In this document: in pieces, positions 1 to 11,306 of the stretch | How positions within the stretch are numbered: the first letter of the stretch is position 1 | How the letters are laid out: every line of letters begins with the position of its first letter | NCBI RefSeq assembly: GCF_000004075.3 | Contig: NC_026661.2 | Coordinates: forward strand, 17,574,307-17,638,306 | Length of the DNA stretch: 64,000 nt | Origin: Cucumis sativus | Lineage: Eukaryota > Streptophyta > Magnoliopsida > Cucurbitales > Cucurbitaceae | Direction: 5' to 3' | Made by a program: the position numbers and the translations under genes | The notes under the pieces: generated by a model | Databases searched by the model: none | The model's input: the letters and a program-made list of their open reading frames with translations, nothing else | Told to the model about the DNA's origin: nothing

Positions 1-131
1 TCACATGATCACCGACGATCAAACAATCTAGAATTTAAAATTACATCCGCTTTTTCGCTTTGTTCAGGTTTTGGAGTATTTCTTTCTTTCCGTATAACCA
101 TGGTAATTTTCCGTTGATTCATAGTGCAAAA

Positions 132-362
132 TCAATGTAATTCAGATAATAATTGAAAGTAGTGGCATGACATAGGAGTTTCATCCCCATTTTTCTTGGA
201 GGAAGTTGGGTCATCGAGCGAAGATATCGGATCCTCATTCATTCTCCAAGGCACGAATTGGCTGATTTCTCGATCGAAAGAAGTCCAATCGAGAAGCAAA
301 GGAGCCAAGGAAAAAGAGTTGAAAGTTAGGCCAACGGTCTTATAGCTCATTCGCGGAACCAT
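132..362 (-). CDS. Doubtful 76-residue ORF at the left edge
   Basis: An ATG-initiated ORF of 76 codons reads leftward. About 100 bases upstream on the same strand is a TATA-like stretch (near 450-460), so it could be the first exon of a gene continuing beyond the window. The protein has no motif I recognise; it is polar, with an acidic Asp/Ser patch in the middle and no signal peptide. No clear donor site was seen before the stop. It may equally be chance or a decayed repeat. Confidence 0.2.
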   Translation of the reverse strand: MVPRMSYKTVGLTFNSFSLAPLLLDWTSFDREISQFVPWRMNEDPISSLDDPTSSKKNGDETPMSCHYFQLLSELH

Positions 363-2134
363 GGATGAAAGCCAAAGCCTCTAATGGACACTCATATGGA
401 GCTTGGTTTTTCATGGATCTTTGAGCCCATAGTTAGGTGCAAAGAATATTGCTTTAAATAGTGAGATTGATTTTGATCATATAAAATTTGTCGATTGTCC
501 TTTTCTTATTCCAGTTGCTAACCTTGTTGAATTATACGAGTCTTATTTCAAAAGAGGATGAATGAAATATGAGAGAGATATTTTTTTTTTTTGTCATTCG
601 TATAAATACACCAAATTTTTGTTTACCATGAATGTACAGGTGAGAATAGTATTTAGATAATTTAGTAAAAGTTGGTGTAACTTCTCAAATCATATATCTT
701 TGTTAGATTTTTCTGTTCTTTAAATGTAAAAGACTATAGTTGTAAATCTGGCTATTACCTTACTATAAATGAGTGTTTGTCTCCACCATAAAGATCATCA
801 AATGTACAAAGTGCAATAAAATCTTAAATATACATTTAATTTATTTGATGAGAGAAATTAAAAAGGACTAAAACTATTTCTTTTTAATTATTTAACCCAA
901 CAAAATTATACACTACAAAAAAACTAAGACAATTAAACCCTAGCTAGCTCGAGTTGCACACATATAAAATTTTTATTTATCGATGTACATTGACTATAAA
1001 AAATAATTCTTAGCTCTTAATTTCTAGGTCAAGAAACATAAAAAAATGAAAATAATAAAATAAAAGACCAATATCCAATAAAGATATTGTTAACCAACAT
1101 ATTTAATTAGCTCAAAGTGATATAAAATTAATTGATATGATCAAGAAATAAGATTATGATTAAGATAGATTATATAAAACTTATTATATGTATGATTCCA
1201 AGGTTTCAATGCCCTATGCCACACTCCAAAAAAAGAGAAGATATCACTAGTTATAACTCATATAGCAGAATTTTGGTGGGGTTAGTATCTAAAAAAATGT
1301 GGAAAATTTTGTGAAATCTTAGAGATGAAGCAAAACTTTATTAGGAATATAATTGATTATATCTTTGTTAATCTAACCTTGCTAATTAACTAAGCAAGAT
1401 TAAAAATATATAAATTAATAATTTCTCCAAAACAAACTAATTTTCTTCTTATGGAATAGTAATAGCATCCTTCTTTGTATTACTTTCTATACTTATTAGT
1501 TATATAACACTTTTGCTAATAAAAATCTTTCAAACATTTTTAATATCTTAATTGAACTAATTTTTATGTTGATATTTGTTTTTAATCAAGGCGTTGTTCT
1601 AATTCTTTATATAGCTTGTTTCATAACATATCGTTGATTTTGATTTTGCAAAACCAAGGCGTTAATTTCTCATAGCAGACAACAAACAAACAGAAACTTT
1701 TTGAATAATGTGACAAATAATATTATCATAAGAAGAGCTATATCACTTATTAGTTCACAACCTAAATACCTTTGTTAAGATGTAAAATATTGAAAAATAA
1801 ATTAAGAGTTCAAATGACTTTTTTTTCATCTTCGCTTTCGCGTTTCTTAGTAAAGTGACATCTCACAGAAAAGAAAGTAAAAAGAATCTGTAATTACCAA
1901 TATGGATTCATTTAAAGAATGAACTGTTCTTTAAACTCTCTTCTATAGATTATATAACGTTCGTATTTATAATTATTAATAACTGAGTAATTAACAATCA
2001 TGTTAAACTAATCTTTCAAAATTAATAGAATTGAAATGAATTGAAGATTTTGTATTTAAAAGAATCACACGAACACATGTACATTATTTCATGGCTTAAC
2101 CTCTTCATCAGTTCCAAGTGTCAGTTAAGCATAT
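363..2134. other. Gene-free AT-rich stretch
   Basis: No coding region, RNA gene or clear repeat array was seen here. The sequence is dominated by A/T runs; the right end grades into the promoter of the LEA gene. Confidence 0.5.
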
Positions 2135-2140
2135 TGCATG
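2135..2140 (+). promoter_or_regulatory. RY-like element (TGCATG) upstream of LEA gene
   Basis: TGCATG is the complement of the CATGCA core bound by seed B3 factors of the ABI3/FUS3 type. It lies about 190 bases before the start codon of a seed-type LEA gene, a sensible place, but a six-base match alone is weak. A nearby AAGTGTC (about 2116-2122) is only an imperfect ABRE. Confidence 0.35.
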
Positions 2141-2254
2141 GCCATTTATTAGTTTTCATATCCACATGTATATTCCTCCATCCATTCTCTAAAAGCTTCT
2201 CATTCTCCTCTCAACACTTGTAAATCCCTTTCTTCTCTCACAATCTCATGTGTG

Positions 2255-2268
2255 TATATATATATTAT
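2255..2268 (+). promoter_or_regulatory. TATA box of the LEA gene
   Basis: A TATATATATAT-type stretch lies about 60-70 bases before the ATG at 2328, which would put transcription start near 2290. It is also a short TA repeat, so the exact element cannot be fixed. Confidence 0.5.
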
Positions 2269-2327
2269 ACACAAACACATTAAATTAATTATTACTTCCA
2301 ACAACAAAAGAAAAGAAAAAAAAAGAA

Positions 2328-3477
2328 ATGAGTCAAGGACAGCCTCAAAGGCCTGCCGGAGATAATTACAAGGATCCAGTCAAATATGGCGACGTTTTTG
2401 ACGTCTCCGGCGAGTTGGCCTCCAAGCCCATTGCCCCTCGTGATGCTGCCAGCTTGCAGGCCGCTGAGAATATAATTCTCGGCCAGACTCCTCGTGGCGG
2501 CCCTGCTGCGGTTATGCAGTCCGCTGCCAATCTCAACGAACGTGCTGGGCTTGTTGGTCACTCCGACGTGACCGATGTTGCTCTAAACGAAGGTGTGAAC
2601 GTGACTGAAACTGTGGTCGACGGTCAACGATTCGTGGTTGAGTCGGTGGGCGGACAGGTAAATTTTAGGTTTTGATTTTAATTTTAAATATTTGATTAAC
2701 GTGATTTTAATTATGTGTATTAACATATTGATACGATTATTTTCTGAAGAAATTTAATTGGATATGGTTTGCAGTGTTATGGGCAAAATATTAAAAAAAA
2801 AAAAAAAGGAAAATGGAAGTTTATGATGAGATTAATTGTCAAAGAGAGAAAATTGGCCAAAATGTTTTAAATTTTGAGCTAGTGATGAAAAGAAATCAAG
2901 TTCATCGATTGATAGTGATACCTTTTTCCCCTTAAGATTGTGGGACGTTTTGTCCAACCAAACGTTCCAATGAGATCTCCAGGAGCAACACTCGACAATG
3001 ATTCAATCAGCATTGGAGAAGCTTTAGAAGCCAGCGCAGTCAGTGCGGGAGACAAGCCGATTAATCAAAGCGACGCGGCCGCAATCCAAGCGGCCGAGGT
3101 TCGTGCGACCGGGGAAAACAATATAATCCCAGGTGGCATTGGGGCGGAGGCACAATCGGCTGCCACCCTCAACACTCGAGTCATGCTGAACGAGAATAAG
3201 ACAACACTTGGCGACATTCTAACCGTAAGAGAACTTGTTACCAATTCAAACCTGCTTGTTTTTAGGCGATTAATGCCTTAACGTAGTATTGAAGTATGTT
3301 TGATAAATTTGATAGGATGCGACACGAAAGTTGCCAGGAGATAAGACGGTGACAAAGGAAGACGCAGAGAGGGTGATAAGTGCGGAGATAAGGAACGACC
3401 TAAAAATGGCTACTACCCCGGGAGGGGTGGCAGCGTCAGTGGCAGCCGCGGCAAGGCTTAACCAACAACAGGGGTAG
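2328..3477 (+). CDS. Late embryogenesis abundant protein, SMP (seed maturation protein) family, D-34 type
   Basis: Three exons, 2328-2657, 2937-3224 and 3316-3477, all phase 0 with GT-AG borders, give 259 residues. The family protects cells during seed desiccation and stress; these are hydrophilic, largely disordered proteins without enzymatic activity. Each exon carries one SMP-type repeat: residues about 18-74 (AAENIILG, AANLNERAG), about 130-190 (DAAAIQAAEVRATG, AATLNTRV) and about 215-258 (TKEDAERVISAEIRN, AAAARLNQQQ). The protein is rich in Ala, Gly and Asn. The ATG at 2328 follows a purine-rich leader and a TATA box, with no earlier in-frame ATG. The coding exons have much higher GC than the flanks. 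ABI3/ABA-type seed regulation is likely for the family; here only one RY-like site supports it. Family assignment is firm, and the intron borders are consistent with an uninterrupted domain. Confidence 0.95.
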
Positions 3478-3664
3478 CATAGTGTATTTTGATCATATAG
3501 TAGCAAGTTCTTCTTCTCTGCTTTATTTTATGGATGTCAAGAAGTTTTCAAGTAGTTGTTAGGAGTACTGTGTTGTTATCTTTTTTGTTTAGGAGGTGTG
3601 TGTTTAATTTCTAGTGTGTAGGGTTATATTTTATAATTAGACTTTTAGTAGTGGTTTTGAGAGG

Positions 3665-3688
3665 ATATATATATATATATATATATAT
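3665..3688. repeat. (AT)12 microsatellite
   Basis: Uninterrupted AT dinucleotide run, about 190 bases downstream of the LEA stop codon, probably near or just past the 3' end of that transcript. Confidence 0.95.
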
Positions 3689-4123
3689 CTTTTTGTTGGA
3701 ACCAAGTTATTGTACATCTAAGATTATTCCAAATAAGCTTAAAAAAGATGCATGGGATTAATTAACTGACAACTATAAATTGAGTGTACTTAGAATGCAT
3801 TCTCAAATTTTTAATTTAAAAATGAGTTGTTTTTTTTTAAAAAAAAAAGTTATTTGGCAACTGCTAAAAGTTAAAAATATTTTTTTAAAGTTAATCTTAA
3901 CCATGTAAGCAAATTTTAATTTGTATGAGAATATAAGTATTCTAAAAAAAAGAGTGAAATCCACCAAACCCTCAATTTAGCTCATTTAATTTTTTCTTTC
4001 TCCGGAAACAAAAATAGATAATTTTTTTTTAAAAATATGTACATGAGTGTTTATAAGGAGTTTATTTACTTTTTTTTTTTAATTAAGGCGTTTAAATGAG
4101 AATGTACTTTTGATTCTCCTTAG

Positions 4124-4250
4124 TCATTTCAAATTGGCCAGAAATAATTTTCCATGAAGAAAATGATATACATTAATAAAAAAGGAATCATTTCAAATTG
4201 GCCAGAAATAATTTTCCATGAAGAAAATGATATACATTAATAAAAAAGGA
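4124..4250. repeat. Perfect 64-base tandem duplication
   Basis: The stretch from 4124 to 4187 is repeated at once from 4188 to 4250; the copies match throughout, the second lacking only the last A. Two identical copies imply a recent duplication, or an assembly artefact. No coding content. Confidence 0.93.
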
Positions 4251-5620
4251 CTTGAAATAAAATTTTGGCATACGTATAATGTGTGATTGGACTGTAGGCT
4301 TATTGCTGGGCTAATTTAGTGGAGATCCATATTTGATGATTTTGATGATGACCATTCGTCCTCATATTCATATTAATCATATTAGTGGAGAATTTTTTAC
4401 ACTTCACTATACATATAAATATTTTCGTGTTTTCAACTTGACTATATTACATATCCAAACATATTTTCTTTAAAAAAATTGTGATATACAAGAGATCAAA
4501 AGTGGAGTGAATGTTATTGGGAGTGAGATTTAAGAGTGGGGAGCTAATTTTAACAAAGTACACAAAATATATAATAATTAAAGTATAATATAATTGACAT
4601 AACCTTTTTGTAGATTCCCATTTCAAAAGACACAAAAATTGTAGAGTCAAATTATGAGTGCGTTTGCAAAGTGTGCTTTGTTGTTTCTTGTTTCCATGGA
4701 GAGAAAAACAAATAACTTACAGCTAACATCTAAGATCTTGATTTCATATAATATTCTCACTATCTTTTTCTGTGCTTTTATAAATTCTATTAAAAAAAAC
4801 TGTTCTTTCTGGCTCCTTGGAAACTTCTTAGTTTTGTTGTGTTTGTATATATACATATATATTATTCTCTTAGGGGCTTTAGCTTAGCTAATATGAATCT
4901 TAATCATTTAGGTTTTGGCAAATGCATTATCAGATTTGGTCATACATGTTCTTTTTTAAATTAATTAAATTATTATTATTATATGTTTGTATATTTGCCC
5001 ATAAAACTTATAGACAACATAATATAAATGTTTTAGTCATGTCTTTTATCTCCAATTAGGTTATTCACGAATAACGCTAGCTCACATAATGATAATAATA
5101 ATAAGTTCAATAATGATACAATAATGTAAACGCAAGGAAAACAAAATGTGTGGAAAAGTAGTGTTTGTAAATAAATCTATTATAAATACAATATTTTGCA
5201 TTCTATTTTGTTGTCAACATTATAGAAGTGATTAACTGATTAAAATTCAAGTTAATTTTTCAATAAAATTATGAGAAAAAGTCAAAATTACACAAACAAA
5301 AAAAAAAAAAGTTTTTCTTAGGAAGTTTGATTAAGAATTTAATAACAGATAAACTACTAGTATAGTTTAACTAACATGAAAATCATTCAAATCATGGTGT
5401 AGAAATAAGGATAATTAAATAAACATATCAATTTAAAGCAATTCTAACGATGCAATTCTAAATTAGGTGATCTTCCTTATCTAATTTTTTTTAATTATAA
5501 TTCACAATTTATTTTATGGATGTCAACATACTGATTTTGTTCTCCTTTTTCTGTCTTTTTTTTTTCTTTGGACATATTAGATTATGTTCTTTAGTAATTA
5601 GATAATTAAAATAAATAAAC

Positions 5621-5622
<2 letters not shown>

Positions 5623-5659
<37 letters not shown>
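5623..5659. repeat. (TA)18 microsatellite
   Basis: Uninterrupted TA dinucleotide run in gene-free DNA. Confidence 0.95.
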
Positions 5660-5661
<2 letters not shown>

Positions 5662-6273
5662 AAGCATAATTTTGTAAGGTGTTGCTTATCAATAAAAACA
5701 ATGGAAGACAGTCCCTATAATTAGGAGAGAAAAGACTTCCCTTTTCTTGTTTTATTTATTAATATTTTTTTTCTTTAAAATTAGAGTTTCAAATAATATA
5801 TATACCCTTCAATTATTTGACAAAATTTTATAATATATATTTGACAAAACTCTGAGGTGGCATATCAAATGGATGTTTCACTTAGGCACTCTCAATTATG
5901 GAATGGGATATGATCTATTTATAACTTTGTTTTTGCTAAAAAGAAAAATAACAACTGTATAGTTTTTCAATTTAATAAAATTAGCATAAGAGTATTTGAA
6001 CCCATATGTGGATGAGTTCAAATTGAATCTTACTCTACCTAAGTTCAACATTTTTGGTCCAAATTTCTAGAGATAGATGGATTCAAATTACACAATCTTT
6101 TGGTAATCTTTTGGTAATTGGTTAAGTCATGTACACATCTTCATTAAATAAAAAGATTTCCATCATTCAATTTTAAGAATCAATATATTAAAATAAATTT
6201 TTTTTTTCCTTCCATATAAAGTGCAGGTATATATTAAAGGTTTTAATATTTGTAATTTTGTATGGTCTATCGT

Positions 6274-6276
<3 letters not shown>

Positions 6277-6304
<28 letters not shown>
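6277..6304. repeat. (TA)14 microsatellite
   Basis: Uninterrupted TA dinucleotide run in gene-free DNA. Confidence 0.95.
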
Positions 6305-7884
6305 CTCTTTTCAAAATCAATACTAAAATATTTATAAAAAAAACATGATAGTACAATGATGCATAAGAAAATTGATTAAAATGGGAAAAAATAGAAATAG
6401 AAAATATGGATAAATTAAAAGAGATCCAAAGAAGATACAATATAATATTTATTAAAAACATATTTATATATAGCAAAAAAAATAGAAAATATAACAAAAA
6501 TTTGGAGCAATATAACATTGGTATGACATAAATATGAGGTTGATAAGACTATTAATGATAAAGTTCATTAAGAAAAATGTAAGAAGAGAATTATATCGAA
6601 AGATAGAGGGTAATAGTGGAAGAAATAAGTAGGGAAGTATGGAGGGTGCTAAAAGTGATATTTATGGTAAATATTGACTTTGATGAAATATTGTATAGAA
6701 AAGAATGGTATATGATATAATAACTTGAAAATAAAAGTGGAGTGAAAGTACAATAATGGGAGAGATGTAGTAAGGTGACATTTGATTAATTTCAAAACAC
6801 CAAAACTTTTTTGTTGTTCCCTTTCCCTCTCATTTCTCACATCAATTCTGTTTATACAGTATTTTTTAGTACAATCCCTTTTTCAAGTCTCATCATTTCT
6901 ACCTCATACATCACACAACTCAACAAAAAAACAAAATATATAGGTAACTAGATATCAATGATTGTTGACATCGAATTCACGATCTTATGATATAAAATAA
7001 CTTATATCTATTTAATAATCATTTCATTTTTTTGTTTTTAGTTCTTGGAAATGAAAGAAGCTGTGAAATATGTGGCTAATTAATCTTAAATTTAAATTAT
7101 ATGCATGCCTTTGTAGTATAAATTTTATGAAGTAATAATTATTTCAAGTGTTGGTTAGACTGTGGTAGAAAATAAAATCTACTTTCAAACTTCAAAATTA
7201 GGATGGTGTGAAAAAGATAACTTTGGTAGTCAAAATTAGTTGTTGGGTAAAAAGAGAGAGCAATAACATTGAATTGAGCAATGGTGTTTTTGTTCTTTAT
7301 TTAAACACATGTGATGTATTAGAACGAAAAAAATATATATATACTCTCTTCTAGTTCATAGCAATAAAAATTTAGTGATTTTAAATTTTACTAGTTCCTC
7401 ATTTTCATTTTAAATTTTTTATAACAATTTAATCTAAATATTTGCTCAAATATATAATTTAATATGATACATAAATAAAACAAGATCGATCCAAAATACA
7501 CGAGAGTATAGTTAGAAAACGACGGCAAAAACTTTTGTATGTAGAGGTACTTTCATATAAATATTTAAGTTCACAGTTTTAAGAAAACTTTCATAAATAT
7601 TTTTAAACTATTATTAAAATAAAATTTATTAAAAATTTAAAATAAAAATGGAGACTAATTAGTACGTGGTGATACAATTCCATCTTAAATGGCTATGACA
7701 CCATTTCATGAGTTAATTAAAGAAAATTTTGAAACATCTAATAACTTACTACTTTTGAAAGTAGTAAGGATACCTTTTAAACAAATGATAAGTAATTTTA
7801 TAATTTAATCAAAACAAGCAAAAGGGTATAAAATGGGATTGTGGAGAAAGGCAAGAAATTAATTAGAAAGAAAAAGAATAGGTC

Positions 7885-8075
7885 CAACCACCAAGTCTTT
7901 GCATGTGCGGCGCCTTGCTTCCATTCTAAACTTTTCACTTCACCCCACGAGCATACTGCCGCGTGTATTACTATTAAATTCGCAGATACACGATTTGAAA
8001 CCAAAGCTGGTGGTGGATATGCATATGAGTGCGCGTGGAGAGTTACACTTATAGAGACGAACTTTTGTTGAAGAA
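7885..8075. other. GC-richer island of unknown content
   Basis: Within strongly AT-rich DNA this stretch has CpG-containing words such as GTGCGGCGCC, CTGCCGCGTG and GAGTGCGCGTGG. It is open in one frame on each strand, about 70 codons each, but neither translation resembles a family I know. It could be an exon relic, a small RNA locus or an inserted fragment. Confidence 0.4.
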
Positions 8076-9786
8076 GGTATTATTAAATGATGGGGTTTGA
8101 CGCTCACACCCCTGTTTCCTCAACACTCTCTACCCTAAACTACTAACTTACACTTCACTTCACATCATCTCAATCCTAATTTCAGTTACTGACCTGATTC
8201 ATCCTATCTTATTTTGTTCAACACCTAACTAGACATCCAATAAAAGACCTCACAAACATCTCAAATGTATGTTAATTCACTTGTTTCGACTCTGGCTTAC
8301 TAGACTATGATGCACTTTGTTGATGAAGAGTTTGCAAATTGGAGACTTATGAGCTAACATAAGTTTGATAAGTCATTTTAATATGAGGAGTTAACAAAGA
8401 AAAAAAAAAAGTCTTTAACAAGGATTGTATAACGGTTATATATGGAACTTTTTTTTTCCTTCGCCAGTTGGTTATTGTTTTCGTATACCTAAGTCATTGT
8501 GCAAGTTAGGTGAGTTCTCCTTCCCAAATTTGAGGTTTTTTTCTTTAAACCAAATTAAGGAGAAAAAATTAAAGTTGTATTTAGTAGGTAATTTAAATTA
8601 TGTTTTATATTTTTGAGATTCATGGGTTTGTCCAATAATCGAAATTATATTTTTGTTTTCAACTGTCGTAATCTCTCTAACATTTTAGTTCTTTTCAATG
8701 TATTTTTATAAGCATTTTATAATGGAATGGTTTTTTTTTTCTAAATGTAATTAAGTTTTTACCTCTAAAGAACATTGTGTAATTAGCTCAAATTTTTATG
8801 TGTCTGGAAAGTCAAAATACAAAACTTTATGTTTTAGTTTCTTTATAAAATATAGATATATCCAACTCACCATATAAAATTTAAAACTTAATTAATTTGT
8901 TAATGACTTGTAACAGTGTGTTAAATGAGTTAAACTTGATTTAATATTACATCTTTTTATTGTGGATTAGTCTAATTTAAATTAGGCATCACTTATCATT
9001 ATTTCAAAATGAATTATATGGTACATTCAGTTACCTACTTTGATTGGGGTTTTTTTTTTTTTTTTCTTGAACAAAATTAAAAAATAAGAAAAACATTAAA
9101 AACTCATATATATATTTTAATGCAATTTTAAAAGTGAATCAAGTGGTTTAATTTTAACATACTATTATATGTGTTATATATATACTTGAGAATCTCACAT
9201 GAAAAACACTTGAAAAAAAGATTTAATATTGATGATCTAATGGCATACTTCTTAAATTGACATCACCAAGCTGTTTTCTAAACTGTAAATCAAAAGTGTT
9301 GCATAAAAAACTACCTCTAAACTATAAATTTTGTTGTAATCATACTTTCCAATTCTCAATTACACCGATCACCTTCTTTATTTTTTTTTTTCAAAAAAAT
9401 AATGTTGAAAGTATTCATAAATTATAAATTTTGTTCCATATAAGTTTCAACAAAGTACATAATTATAATAAAACCTTTATTGTTCTAGTCGATTTAGGTT
9501 AAACATCTATTAAACATTATTTTAAGTTTAAAAAAAAAAAAACTAAATAGATCACAAATCATATTTAAATGTTTAATGACTTAATTTGAAATTTAACCAA
9601 CTAAAAATACGTACTTTAAAAAAAGCAACATTTGAAGTTGATGATATTACTACCATAGGGATAAGTAGAGAAAATATAGTATTGCATAGAGATAAGTGGT
9701 CGATTGTTCGTTATCTCTTATTTGAGAAGAATATAGATAGATAATGTAATTGGAATCAGCAATTAAGCATAAAAAAATGTGTTGAT

Positions 9787-10167
9787 CTAGTAATTACCTC
9801 CATTATTAAACTTGAGTCTTTGATGTGTTGGATATATATTGTTAATTAAACTCCCGAAGGTCACTTCTTTAAATGAGATTGGAATTTTCATGGAAGATAT
9901 TTCTTTTTTGTTGAGAATAATGTTACTAATGTTGTTGATTTTTGTTATATCTCTGGAAAGATGAACAAAGTTATTCATTCTACTGTAGACTTTAGCCTTC
10001 CTTTTAACGAAGTGTTCTTTAATCTGAGAAGATGTATCCGAGATGTGTTCAGTTCCTCTTGATTTGATTGGGAGCTTGAGAGAGTTTAATTTGGTTATGG
10101 TGTTGCTCTTGATTGCCTGTCTTTTGCCTAAAAAAACAAAACAAATAATGTAAGTGAAACCAAACAT
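9787..10167 (-). other. Doubtful 126-codon ORF head-to-head with the OVATE gene
   Basis: An ATG-started ORF of 126 codons, basic (Lys/Arg) and Asn/Ile-rich, with a short hydrophobic start. A pyrimidine-rich run ending TTTTTTTAG lies inside its first 15 codons, so the true exon, if any, may begin there; a GTAAGT-like donor lies only about 60 bases upstream, short for a plant intron. No family was recognised. Chance ORF or decayed gene remain likely. Confidence 0.2.
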
Positions 10168-10200
10168 ATAAATCTCTTATCACTTACCTTATCATTTTCA

Positions 10201-10220
10201 CTCTCTCTCTCTCTCTCTCT
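10201..10220 (+). repeat. (CT)10 microsatellite in the OVATE gene promoter
   Basis: A pure CT run just before the TATA box. Pyrimidine patches of this kind are common around plant core promoters, so it may be functional as well as length-variable. Confidence 0.9.
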
Positions 10221-10228
10221 TCCAATAA

Positions 10229-10235
10229 TATAAAG
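10229..10235 (+). promoter_or_regulatory. TATA box of the OVATE family gene
   Basis: TATAAAG, which predicts transcription start about 30 bases on, near 10260. That excludes the upstream in-frame TTG at 10252 and supports the ATG at 10294 as the start codon. Confidence 0.6.
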
Positions 10236-10293
10236 AGAGGAAGTCCTCTCATTGGCCATTTTTGAAATTCACACACACACAAAAGAAAAAACA

Positions 10294-11130
10294 ATGCCAA
10301 CCAAACTTGGAAGAAACTATTTGAACCTTTGTTTTACAAAGATCAAAAATCCTCTCTCCACCGCTCAATCCTCTCCCCCCATCACCCACACCGCAGATCG
10401 CCGCCGTCAAACCACCCGTTCCTTCTCCTCCACTGCTGCCGCCTTCATCACAAACTACAACTCTCTCTACGAGATCACCACCACCACCACCACAAACTCC
10501 GACTCCAATTCCCCCTCCACACCCCTTTTCGGGCTCACCAATGACATTGGTGTCGCCGATCCGGACGCCTATGTTGCAGTCGATTTCATTACCGCCTTCA
10601 CCTCCCATCGTTTCTTCTTCTCCTCTCCTGGCAGCTCCAACTCCATCATAGAATCCACCACTACCACTACTACCGAATCCACAACCACCATGTCACTGTC
10701 GTCCGAGTACTCCGCCAGGTACGAAGGCAACGACGACGATTTGATGATCTTCAACAATAGCCATGTGATCCCCACGTACTCACCAGACCCATACATGGAC
10801 TTCCGACGGTCAATGCAAGAGATGATGGAAGCGCGTGAGAAAATGACGACGGCGGTGGCAACGACAACAACGATGAAAAAGTCAAGTTGGGAATTCTTGC
10901 ATGAACTTCTTTTATGCTATCTAGCACTCAACCCTAAAACCACTCATAAACATATCCTCAAGGCTTTCGCGGACATTGCGACAGTAATAAAACCGCCATT
11001 GGCGATGAAGGAAACGGAGGAAGAGGAGAATGTGGATCGGGAAAAAGGTGAGTCAATGGTGGACGACAGAGGGGCGGGCGGCGGTGGCTGTGAGTGTGAG
11101 ATGTCCGGCCAACAAAACGATAGAGATTGA
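10294..11130 (+). CDS. OVATE family protein, OFP12/OFP16-like transcriptional repressor
   Basis: Single exon, 278 residues. OVATE family proteins act in the nucleus as transcriptional repressors, often with TALE homeodomain partners, and influence organ and fruit shape. The N-terminus has the NLCFTKIK motif (residues 11-18) usual in this subgroup; HRFFFSSPGSSNSI lies at 105-118; the OVATE domain spans about 160-230, with SPDPYMDFRRSMQEMMEA (163-180) and WEFLHELLLCYLALNP (199-214). Threonine tracts at 62-67 and 122-133 come from ACC/ACT repeats and sit in poorly conserved linkers; a further Thr-rich run at 185-194 separates the two halves of the domain. The C-terminal tail after 235 is acidic, then glycine-rich, longer than the Arabidopsis OFP12 I remember. 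ATG 10294 was chosen because the ORF's earlier part begins with TTG and falls before the predicted transcription start. Family certain, exact orthologue not. Confidence 0.95.
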   Translation: MPTKLGRNYLNLCFTKIKNPLSTAQSSPPITHTADRRRQTTRSFSSTAAAFITNYNSLYEITTTTTTNSDSNSPSTPLFGLTNDIGVADPDAYVAVDFITAFTSHRFFFSSPGSSNSIIESTTTTTTESTTTMSLSSEYSARYEGNDDDLMIFNNSHVIPTYSPDPYMDFRRSMQEMMEAREKMTTAVATTTTMKKSSWEFLHELLLCYLALNPKTTHKHILKAFADIATVIKPPLAMKETEEEENVDREKGESMVDDRGAGGGGCECEMSGQQNDRD

Positions 11131-11277
11131 TGCATACATATAATAATGATTAATTATTAAATGTGGGGTTGCAGGAAAATATTGATTAGATTAATTATAA
11201 GTTTTTGATATGATTTTGAGTTTTATGAATATCAATATATAATATGATTATAATATAATGTGGTGTAGGGGGGAGTG

Positions 11278-11306
11278 AAGAAGAAGAAGAAGAAGAAGAA
11301 GAAGAG
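11278..11306. repeat. (GAA)9 microsatellite
   Basis: About nine GAA/AAG units some 150 bases after the OVATE gene stop codon, possibly in its 3' UTR. Confidence 0.92.

Larger units (their letters stand above)
3478..10200. other. Long gene-poor AT-rich interval
   Basis: No convincing gene was found. The interval holds TA microsatellites, one 64-base tandem duplication, a GC-richer island near 7.9-8.1 kb and a doubtful ORF near its right end, listed separately. Short ORFs here are mostly low-complexity Phe/Ile/Tyr-rich translations of AT runs. Confidence 0.5.

Noticed and set aside
10252..10293. 14-codon N-terminal extension of the OVATE protein
   Set aside because: It begins with TTG, not ATG, and lies before the transcription start predicted from the TATA box.
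10249..10608. Glycine-rich ORF antisense to the OVATE gene
   Set aside because: The Gly/Val composition is the complement of the Thr/Ser/Pro-rich coding strand; the plus-strand frame holds the recognised OVATE domain.
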